DNA of 6,295 bases, from assembly GCA_002049785.1 (NCBI GenBank), contig MUKB01000123.1, forward strand, positions 1 to 6,295. Direction: 5' to 3'. This DNA is from Caldifarciminota bacterium 4484_100. Its GTDB lineage: Bacteria; Hydrothermota; Tepidihabitantia; SM23-42. A program made the translations under genes and the position numbers. The stretch's first letter is position 1, and each line of letters opens with the position of its first letter. Positions 1 through 5,400 of the stretch are shown in pieces. The notes under the pieces were generated by a model. It saw only the letters and a program-made list of their open reading frames with translations. It was not told the origin of the DNA and made no database searches.

Positions 1-14
1 ACTTAAGGTTTTTA

Positions 15-178
15 AATGACTTAATAACTTAATGACTAATGCTTTTCCAATGACTCAATGACACAATGACTCAATGACTAAATCTTTTCCAATGACTCAA
101 TGACACAATGACTCAATGACTAAATCTTTTCCAATGACTCAATGACTATTGGTTTTCCAATGACTCAATCTTTTTCAA
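15..178 (+). repeat. Octamer repeat array 1 with 42-bp higher-order unit
   Basis: The base unit is AATGACTC with variants (AATGACTT, AATGACAC, AATGACTA). Runs of two to four octamers are closed by a 10-nt segment ending in TTTTCC or a close variant (39-48, 81-90, 123-132, 149-158). Two perfect copies of a 42-bp unit, four octamers plus one 10-nt closer, lie at 49-90 and 91-132. The array ends with one octamer and AATCTTTTTCAA at 159-178. Together with the heptamer tract that follows, it accounts for nearly all of the gene-free stretch 1-221. It lies downstream of the leftward operon. There is no inverted symmetry strong enough to suggest a terminator, and the segments between repeats are far too short for CRISPR spacers. 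Its function is unknown. Confidence 0.9.
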
Positions 179-206
179 ATCCGAAATCCGAATTCCGAAA
201 TTCGAA
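179..206 (+). repeat. Heptamer tract (ATCCGAA-type), four copies
   Basis: Four head-to-tail heptamers, ATCCGAA, ATCCGAA, TTCCGAA and ATTCGAA, directly follow the end of octamer array 1. The same combination (octamer, AATCTTTTT..CAA, then heptamers) recurs at 6260-6295 in the same orientation. The octamers and heptamers therefore appear to be parts of one composite dispersed element. The tract stops 15 bp before the end of the leftward beta-barrel gene. No known function can be assigned. Confidence 0.8.
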
Positions 207-221
207 ATGCCTTTTTCTATA

Positions 222-887
222 TCATTCCCTATGATATTTCTGGGCTGAAAAGATTATCCCTCCACTCAATTTTTTGTTCACACTTGAATATGAACCCGCA
301 AGATTGATTCTTTCTGAAGACAATTCCAGTCCTGCATGCCAGTTAAAGTCTTCATCAGTATAAAATTGTAGTCGCACACCCTGCATCGGTTCCAGGATAC
401 CACCATAAAAATAGCATAATGTATCGTCTATCCCTTCGTATTCTAAGTCAAAGCAGAGCGTAAGATATCTTTTAAACGGTCTGATTCCGATCCCTCCCCG
501 CATCGCCTTTTTTTCTCCTAAGGTGGTGCGATAACCGATGGAGAAGGAGGCTGATGGTCTGCAGAGCAGCCCGAAGATATAGCTTGATGTATCACCGAAT
601 ATATATGAATAACCCAATGCTACCGCACCGGGTAACTTGTATCCGACCCCAATTTCAAAATATAAGAGGCTATCAACCTTTTTTATCCCAAAACCGACAT
701 TACCAAGTTCCAGCCCGCTGGTAAGAGTCTTTGGCTGAGGATGGTAAGTGAATAATAATTCTGCTCCGGGCTGGATCCCTAAGCCTGCAGGATTGGAGAA
801 GATGCTGATTGAACGTCCAGGCAGGGATAAGAAATCGGCTTCGTAAAAAGGGCTTATATTTAAGACCAAAAAGAGTATAGCGATCAC
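222..887 (-). CDS. Putative outer-membrane beta-barrel protein, 221 aa, family not identified
   Basis: The protein starts with a short hydrophobic stretch (residues 2-11), likely a signal peptide although it lacks the usual positive charge. Next comes a SNPAGLG segment at 31-37, a motif seen near the N-terminus of PorV/FadL-like outer-membrane proteins. The remainder alternates short hydrophobic and aromatic strands with polar turns (for example 56-69, 74-96, 102-121, 130-150, 157-176, 182-214), which suggests about ten to twelve beta strands. The start is GTG at 887; GAGGAG lies 5 nt upstream and no ATG competes. It is the last gene of the leftward operon, 26 bp after the permease. No catalytic motif is visible. 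Similar barrel modules can precede larger domains, for example a protease, so it could be a complete small barrel or a leftover N-terminal module. The stop is followed almost at once by repeats. The gene call is sound; the barrel assignment is inference. Confidence 0.7.
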   Translation of the reverse strand: MIAILFLVLNISPFYEADFLSLPGRSISIFSNPAGLGIQPGAELLFTYHPQPKTLTSGLELGNVGFGIKKVDSLLYFEIGVGYKLPGAVALGYSYIFGDTSSYIFGLLCRPSASFSIGYRTTLGEKKAMRGGIGIRPFKRYLTLCFDLEYEGIDDTLCYFYGGILEPMQGVRLQFYTDEDFNWHAGLELSSERINLAGSYSSVNKKLSGGIIFSAQKYHRE

Positions 888-892
888 CTGTT

Positions 893-898
893 CTCCTC
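893..898 (-). promoter_or_regulatory. Ribosome binding site GAGGAG fixing a GTG start
   Basis: On the minus strand the sequence reads GAGGAG, then AACAG, then GTG. The near-consensus Shine-Dalgarno at 5 nt supports GTG at 887 as the true start of the beta-barrel gene. It lies in the 26-bp gap after the permease stop. Confidence 0.75.
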
Positions 899-913
899 AA
901 ATGGGTAGAAAAA

Positions 914-2215
914 TTAGTAGGGGAAGAAGATATAGAAGAGTATTGATAGGACAAAGAGAAACCAGAGTCCTGATGCAACCTCTTTAGTTCTTCCCGATAC
1001 CAGTTTAAAGATTGGGTAGAGGACAAAACCCGCGGTGATTCCAATACCCAGATTATAGGTGAAGCTCATCAGTGTAATCACAAAGAAAGCGGGTATCAGT
1101 TCAGTATAATCAGAGAAATCTATCTTTGTAATAGAGGATATCATAAACATCCCTACAATGATCAGGGCGGGTCCGTATGCCTGGGCGGGTATTGCAGTGA
1201 AGAGTGGGGCAAAGAAGAGACATACCAGAAACAGGAGTGCGGTTACAACGGCAGTAAGACCACTCCGTCCACCCTCTTCGATGCCTGTGGCTGATTCAAT
1301 GAATGTTCCGGTTGTGGTAGTTCCCACCAGGGCGCCGAATACTGTAGCAAGGGCATCAGCAAGCATCGGTTTTTCTATTTCCGGAAGGTTGCCGTTTTCA
1401 TCAAGCAGTCCGGCACGTGCTGATACACCAATCAATGTTCCCATTGTATCGACAAAATCCATTACAAAGACGGTAAGAATGACTGCAAAGAAACCCCAGG
1501 ACAGTGCACCAAGGATATCAAGTTTCAGAAAGATAGGGGAGAGGGATGGTGGAAGGCTCAACCACCGGGTTGGTGCTGGTGCAATTTTGAATATAAAACT
1601 CAAAAATGTTGTAGCAAGAATTCCAATTAAAATTGCTCCACGCACCTTTTTTATGATTAAAATTGCGATGAGGAGGATTGCAAAAACCGCAAGCAGAGCC
1701 TCAGGGGAGCGGATATTTCCGACCTGGACCGGTGCACCAGGAACTCCGAGTTTTACCAGCCCGGTATCGTTCAGGCCGATAAAGGTCAGAAATAAGCCGA
1801 TTCCCACCGCAAATGAGTATTTCAGTCCGAGCGGAATTGCATTGGCGAGCCAGGACCTGAGTTTGAGTATTGTAATGAGTGTAAACAGAACGCCGCCGAT
1901 AAAGATTGCCCCGAGTGCGGTCTGCCAGGAATAACCCAAAACCTTGACCACGGTATAGGCGACAAAGGCATTTTCACCCATATATGGTGCAATGGCAAAC
2001 GGTCTTTTTGCATAAACCCCCATAATGATTGTTCCGAAGAATGCGGAGAGGATGGTTGCGACCATTGATGGACCTTTTGGGATTCCTGCTACCTGAAGGA
2101 TTGCCGGGTTTACCACCACAATGTATGCCATCGTCATAAAGGTGGTTACCCCTGCAAGGATTTCGGTTTTTACATTTGTGCCCAGTTCTTCCAGTGCAAA
2201 GAATTTTTTTATCAT
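914..2215 (-). CDS. NCS2-family purine permease, AzgA-like (hypoxanthine/guanine/adenine type)
   Basis: An inner-membrane nucleobase transporter of the AzgA/PbuG branch of NCS2, expected to import a purine base with protons. At 433 residues it is close to the family length of about 430-455. The N-terminus (ALEELGTNVKTEILAGVTTF, residues 7-26) and the following TMAYIVVVNPAIL are hallmarks of this branch. TM3 carries APYMGENAF (76-84). The TM8 motif FVDTMGTLIGVS (254-265) includes the acidic Asp256. The TM10 region GTFIESATGIEEGGRSGLTA (303-322) includes Glu307. Many hydrophobic segments fit the usual 14-helix, 7+7 fold. The TM3 motif usually reads closer to APGMGLNA, so Tyr78 and Glu81 are departures next to the substrate site. 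The ATG at 2215 has GAGGAGG overlapping the preceding gene's stop, and the gap is 11 bp, which implies co-transcription and likely coupled translation. Exact substrate is not predictable. No purine riboswitch is visible. Confidence 0.93.
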   Translation of the reverse strand: MIKKFFALEELGTNVKTEILAGVTTFMTMAYIVVVNPAILQVAGIPKGPSMVATILSAFFGTIIMGVYAKRPFAIAPYMGENAFVAYTVVKVLGYSWQTALGAIFIGGVLFTLITILKLRSWLANAIPLGLKYSFAVGIGLFLTFIGLNDTGLVKLGVPGAPVQVGNIRSPEALLAVFAILLIAILIIKKVRGAILIGILATTFLSFIFKIAPAPTRWLSLPPSLSPIFLKLDILGALSWGFFAVILTVFVMDFVDTMGTLIGVSARAGLLDENGNLPEIEKPMLADALATVFGALVGTTTTGTFIESATGIEEGGRSGLTAVVTALLFLVCLFFAPLFTAIPAQAYGPALIIVGMFMISSITKIDFSDYTELIPAFFVITLMSFTYNLGIGITAGFVLYPIFKLVSGRTKEVASGLWFLFVLSILFYIFFPY

Positions 2216-2219
2216 TTTG

Positions 2220-2226
2220 CCTCCTC
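2220..2226 (-). promoter_or_regulatory. Ribosome binding site GAGGAGG of the permease
   Basis: The minus strand reads TAA-GAGGAGG-CAAA-ATG, with the TAA being the stop of the SIMPL gene (2227-2229). The Shine-Dalgarno begins at the base after that stop, so ribosomes finishing the first gene sit on the initiation site of the next. This supports ATG 2215 and translational coupling. Confidence 0.8.
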
Positions 2227-2877
2227 TTATTTTTTATAAATTATGTTGTAGTAGATAGATACCTTCACTTTTATCTTTGCCTCAACCGGTGCCTCATATC
2301 CGGTATAAGTAGGATAGTTGATATCCTCAGTTATGAAAACAGGTTCCCCTAAGAGCACCCCAACCCCCTTGGCAAGTTCCTTGGCTTCATTGTATGCAGA
2401 GTTGATTGCCTCTTTCCTTGCCTTCTTGATTGCAGGGCCATAATCGGTTGTGCCTTTGATAACCGGTGTAATCGAACCGATCTGGACGCCAGTAACTTCA
2501 AGGGTTTTTGACTTAAATTGTGAGAGTTTTTCTGGTTTCTTGAAGGAAATTTTCAAGTCCTGTTCAACCCGATAATATGGGTCGTCAGCGACCGGCTGTA
2601 ATGAATTGAAGTTGGTAAGCTGGATATCTTCTTCCTTAACCCCATATTCACTTGCGATTTTTTTTATCTGATTTCTTACTGCTAATGCCTTATCCCTCGC
2701 ACTGTTTTCATCCTCGGCATAGGTATCTGCATAAAGAATAATTTCATAGGTAGAAGCCTTTACCGAAGTCGTTCCATAACCGATTCCTGTAGCAAGTAAT
2801 AGAGGTTTGTCAAAATTCAATACCGGTGCAGGTCCTTTGACCTGCATAAAAATTGTTAAAAGAACAAGACCAATCAT
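2227..2877 (-). CDS. SIMPL-domain (YggE/DUF541) exported protein
   Basis: A 216-residue member of the SIMPL family (COG2968, relatives of E. coli YggE), which are usually periplasmic or membrane-anchored and of poorly defined, stress-linked function. Residues 2-11 form a short hydrophobic leader without a positive n-region, probably a signal peptide. The domain starts near residue 29 (ATGIGYGTTSVKAS) and continues with a strand ending in YADTYAEDENSARDKA, then a helix and GVKEEDIQLTNFNSLQP (79-95). The dimension after that is a central strand region (101-142) and the family-typical helix with KKARKEAINSAYNEAKELAK (151-170), followed by GVGVLLGEPVFITE. The end is a short strand (200-214). E. 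coli YggE is slightly longer. ATG 2877 is preceded by TAAGGAGGT at ideal spacing. It is the first gene of the leftward operon and has a near-consensus promoter just upstream. The link to a purine permease suggests no clear role. Confidence 0.88.
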   Translation of the reverse strand: MIGLVLLTIFMQVKGPAPVLNFDKPLLLATGIGYGTTSVKASTYEIILYADTYAEDENSARDKALAVRNQIKKIASEYGVKEEDIQLTNFNSLQPVADDPYYRVEQDLKISFKKPEKLSQFKSKTLEVTGVQIGSITPVIKGTTDYGPAIKKARKEAINSAYNEAKELAKGVGVLLGEPVFITEDINYPTYTGYEAPVEAKIKVKVSIYYNIIYKK

Positions 2878-2882
2878 TCAAT

Positions 2883-2891
2883 ACCTCCTTA
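2883..2891 (-). promoter_or_regulatory. Full-consensus ribosome binding site TAAGGAGGT
   Basis: This is essentially a perfect complement to the 16S anti-Shine-Dalgarno, with a 5-nt gap to ATG 2877. It fixes the start of the SIMPL gene. The predicted transcription start of the upstream promoter falls inside or at the edge of this element, so the message leader would be very short. Confidence 0.85.
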
Positions 2892-2895
2892 CTTT

Positions 2896-2923
2896 ATTCT
2901 ATCCAGTTTAATACTTATGTCAA
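2896..2923 (-). promoter_or_regulatory. Sigma-70-like promoter for the leftward operon
   Basis: The minus strand has TTGACA (2923-2918, perfect -35 consensus), a 16-bp spacer and TAGAAT (2901-2896, five of six -10 matches). With standard geometry transcription would start near 2889, leaving a leader of about 12 nt that retains GGAGG. The spacer is one base short of the optimum. Assignment is by motif only. Confidence 0.65.
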
Positions 2924-2930
2924 GAAAACG

Positions 2931-3008
2931 AATGACTCAATGACTTAATGACATAATGACTAACGATGTTCCAATGACTTAATGACTTAATGACTGAATG
3001 TTTTTCAA
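2931..3008 (+). repeat. Octamer repeat array 2 between the divergent promoters
   Basis: Four octamers (AATGACTC, AATGACTT, AATGACAT, AATGACTA) plus the 10-nt closer ACGATGTTCC make a diverged 42-bp unit at 2931-2972. Three more octamers follow (2973-2996), then AATGTTTTTCAA. The layout and orientation match array 1, but there is no ATCCGAA tract afterwards. The array fills the space between the two -35 boxes, starting 7 bp from the leftward one and ending 9 bp from the rightward one. It could be an inserted repeat or a shared control region; nothing in the sequence decides this. Confidence 0.85.
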
Positions 3009-3017
3009 CCAGATATA

Positions 3018-3045
3018 TTGACTAAAAATTTTATTTATGTAGAAT
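3018..3045 (+). promoter_or_regulatory. Sigma-70-like promoter for the methionine synthase operon
   Basis: TTGACT (3018-3023, five of six matches), a 16-bp AT-rich spacer and TAGAAT (3040-3045). The spacer length and -10 box are identical to those of the divergent promoter. The expected transcription start is 3050-3053, which coincides with ATG 3051, so this promoter would give a leaderless or nearly leaderless message. That agrees with the lack of a good Shine-Dalgarno before the ATG. No cobalamin or SAM riboswitch fits in this space. Confidence 0.6.
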
Positions 3046-3050
3046 AGGCA

Positions 3051-3142
3051 ATGCGAAAACTTGAAAAGGTTCTAAAGAGGTTCTAAAGAAGAGGGTTCTC
3101 TTTCTTGACGGAGCAACCGGAACCAATCTCCTGAATGAAGGC
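3051..3142 (+). other. Frame-displaced 5' end of the methionine synthase gene
   Basis: ATG 3051 reads MRKLEKVLKRF and then stops at TAA 3084-3086. The main reading frame, open from just after a TGA at 3062-3064, contains RVLFLDGATGTNLLNEG immediately before the coding part listed next. Those residues are the first strand and the conserved DGA.GT motif of homocysteine-binding methyltransferase domains, so they must belong to the protein. Between 3065 and this motif there is no ATG, GTG or TTG in the main frame. Removing one copy of the 11-bp duplication joins ATG 3051 to the main frame and gives MRKLEKVLKK followed by RVLFLDGATG. The stretch is therefore the true but currently out-of-frame start. 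Confidence 0.8.
3068..3089 (+). repeat. Perfect 11-bp tandem duplication causing a frameshift
   Basis: GGTTCTAAAGA occurs at 3068-3078 and again, with no mismatch, at 3079-3089. Because 11 is not a multiple of three, the second copy shifts the frame between ATG 3051 and the rest of the methionine synthase and creates the TAA stop at 3084. It could be a genuine slippage event or an assembly artefact. Confidence 0.9.
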
Positions 3143-5398
3143 TTGGAACCGGGTGAGTCTCCGAGTATTTTGAATCTCAGGAACCCATCAGCAGTATATG
3201 AACTTCATCAAAGATATATCGAAGCCGGTTCAGATGCCATCTTAACCAATACATTCAGTGCCAATCCCTTAAATATTTCTAACAAACTATTAAAAAAGGT
3301 CCTGCAGGCCGGAGCAGACCTGGCTGTCAGGGCAGCAAAAGCCCGTGTAATTGTCCTGGGTGATGTAGGACCGATTGGTGAGCTGATAAAGCCCTATGGC
3401 GAGGTGGATTTTGAAGATGTTCTAAAGACATTTAAAAAAATTTTTTATATCCTTCATTTAAGCGGTATAAAAAGGTTTATGATTGAAACCTTCACCTCAA
3501 TCATTGAGGCGAAAGCCGCATTTCTTGCCGCAAAGAATTTCACTGATGATATCTTTGTAAGCCTTTCCCTGCAGGATAATGGACGGACCGTATTCGGCGA
3601 GCCACCTGAGTCTATCGCCATAACCTTTTCCGCACTCGGTGCCCGTGCTGTAGGTATAAATTGCACCACACCTGAAACTGCGATTGAGGCGATTGAGCGG
3701 ATGTCAAAGGTCACCCGCCTTCCCCTTTTAATAAAACCGAATGCGGGCAAGGTGAAGATTGATAAAAACCGGATTTATCACACCTATTCTGATATCCAGA
3801 TGGCTCGGTTCTTTAAAAAATTTGTCCGGGCCGGTGCAAACATAATAGGTGGTTGTTGCGGAACCGGGTCCGAATATATTCGCCGAATTGCAAGACATCG
3901 GGTACAACCTGGTCCCCGTAAGTATCAGGACCGATTCTATCTTGCATCTCCCCACCAGATTCTCGGTGTAAAAAATGAAGATGTCATAATCGTTGGTGAA
4001 CGGCTAAACCCTTCAGGCCGAAAAAAGGTTAAGGAACAACTCCTCAACGATAATTACTCAATCTTTGGTGAGGAGGCAAGACTACAGGAAAAAGCAGGCG
4101 CCCATTGTCTTGATGTAAATGCATTTGTTATTGAAAAAGATGAACTCACCACAATGAAAAAAGCGGTCTTTGAGGTTATTAAACACACCCACCTTCCCCT
4201 GTTTATCGACACCCAGAATTTTGATGTTGCTGAAAAGATACTTTCATTCTATCCCGGGGTCGGTGTCTATAATTCAATCCCGGCACGACGTAAAGAACTT
4301 TTGCGTTGGCTACCGTTGGTTAAGAAATATGGATTCAAGGCGGTGATTTCGCTTATCGGTAAGAGAATTCCCCGGACCTGTGAAGAAAGGATTGCAAACC
4401 TCAAACTCGCCCTTGGAGTCGCCCGGGAACTGAATTTTCCAGCACAGGATTTGATCTTTGATCCCTTGGTCTTCTCTTCAGCCACTGAGCCGTCCCAGGT
4501 ATTATATACGCTCCAGGCGGTTGAGAAGATAAATCAACTCGGTCTTAAAACGATACTCGGGATTTCCAATGTATCATTTGGCCTGCCTGGTCGTTCTCTG
4601 CTGAATGCTCAGCTTGTCGGTGCCGCCATAAGATCAGGGACGACATTTTTAATACTGAATCCTCTGAGTGAACCAGTAATGAATGCAGTCGCCTCAGCCC
4701 GTGCCCTGTTCCGGGCCAAGACTTCAGACTGGATATCTCAATTTTCATCAAGGTCTGCTCCTTCTGTTAGAGTTGAATCTAAAACCCCGGTTCCACTTGA
4801 CTTGGTCTCGGCGATTGTCCGGGGTAATAAAAAATCAGGCGTGGAACAGGCGAAGAACCTGCTTAACTCTGGAATCAAACCCCAGCAATTGATTGATGAC
4901 TATATCGCTCGTGCCTTGAAGACAGTGGGTGATTATTACGAGACTGGTAGATACTTCATCCCTGACCTTCTGAGGTCCGCTTCGGTTGCCAAGGCGATAC
5001 TACAGATTCTAAAAAAATATCTTCCCAAAAAACAGAAGAAGGGACGGATTGTCCTGGCTACGGTCAAGGGCGATATCCATGATATCGGAAAGAATATTGC
5101 AGGAATGATATTCGAGTCTGCAGGTTATTATGTGATTGACCTTGGTAAGGATGTTCCAGCCGAAAAGATTATCCGCGCCGTCAAAAAATATCAGCCCGAT
5201 GTGGTCGGACTGAGTGCCCTCCTGACCACAACGATGCCGGAAATGGAGAATGTCATAAAGAGATTGAGAGAGCATAAACTCAATGTAAAGGTGATAATCG
5301 GAGGTCCCAATGTAAGCAGTGCCTATGCTCATAAGATTGGTGCCTATGCTGCGGTTCGTAATGTCCTTGATGGTCTGAAACTCTTAAAAGAAAAATAG
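3143..5398 (+). CDS. metH: Cobalamin-dependent methionine synthase (homocysteine + methyl-THF + B12 modules, no reactivation domain)
   Basis: Transfers the methyl group of methyl-THF via cobalamin to homocysteine in the cytoplasm. Numbered from TTG 3143, the open part is 751 residues. Residues 1-255 are the zinc homocysteine domain; Cys174 (INCTTP) and Cys238-Cys239 (GGCCGT) are the expected zinc ligands. Residues 280-525 are the pterin-binding barrel, with VGERLNPSGRKK, DVNA (324-327), FIDTQN (354-359), VYNS (375-378) and GISNVSFGLPGR (473-484). Residues 550-628 are the helical cap and 634-751 the cobalamin-binding domain. In the latter, GDIHDIGK (643-650) supplies His646 as cobalt ligand, and GLSALLTTTM (689-698) and GGPN (720-723) follow. 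The AdoMet-binding reactivation domain of E. coli-type MetH is absent. TTG 3143 is not a credible start: it lacks a spaced Shine-Dalgarno and omits the DGATGT motif. The likely native start is ATG 3051, displaced by an 11-bp duplication; repaired length is 778. Function is confident, intactness is not. Confidence 0.9.
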   Translation: MEPGESPSILNLRNPSAVYELHQRYIEAGSDAILTNTFSANPLNISNKLLKKVLQAGADLAVRAAKARVIVLGDVGPIGELIKPYGEVDFEDVLKTFKKIFYILHLSGIKRFMIETFTSIIEAKAAFLAAKNFTDDIFVSLSLQDNGRTVFGEPPESIAITFSALGARAVGINCTTPETAIEAIERMSKVTRLPLLIKPNAGKVKIDKNRIYHTYSDIQMARFFKKFVRAGANIIGGCCGTGSEYIRRIARHRVQPGPRKYQDRFYLASPHQILGVKNEDVIIVGERLNPSGRKKVKEQLLNDNYSIFGEEARLQEKAGAHCLDVNAFVIEKDELTTMKKAVFEVIKHTHLPLFIDTQNFDVAEKILSFYPGVGVYNSIPARRKELLRWLPLVKKYGFKAVISLIGKRIPRTCEERIANLKLALGVARELNFPAQDLIFDPLVFSSATEPSQVLYTLQAVEKINQLGLKTILGISNVSFGLPGRSLLNAQLVGAAIRSGTTFLILNPLSEPVMNAVASARALFRAKTSDWISQFSSRSAPSVRVESKTPVPLDLVSAIVRGNKKSGVEQAKNLLNSGIKPQQLIDDYIARALKTVGDYYETGRYFIPDLLRSASVAKAILQILKKYLPKKQKKGRIVLATVKGDIHDIGKNIAGMIFESAGYYVIDLGKDVPAEKIIRAVKKYQPDVVGLSALLTTTMPEMENVIKRLREHKLNVKVIIGGPNVSSAYAHKIGAYAAVRNVLDGLKLLKEK

Positions 5399-5400
5399 AA

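Noticed and set aside
15..178. CRISPR array
   Set aside because: Units are 8 bp with 10-nt conserved closers, not 25-40 bp repeats with unique spacers, and no cas gene is present.
1158..1934. Long plus-strand open frame of 258 codons opposite the permease
   Set aside because: It is antisense to a clearly recognisable NCS2 permease, has low-complexity Arg/Ser/Pro/Ala-rich content and matches no domain; it is a shadow of the real gene.
2878..3050. SAM or cobalamin riboswitch ahead of the methionine operon
   Set aside because: The space between the divergent genes is 173 bp, mostly octamer repeats, and the predicted leader is near zero length; no S-box or B12-box pattern is seen.
3143..3145. 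TTG 3143 as the genuine start of methionine synthase
   Set aside because: The conserved DGATGT motif and first strand lie upstream in the same frame, and no properly spaced Shine-Dalgarno precedes the TTG.
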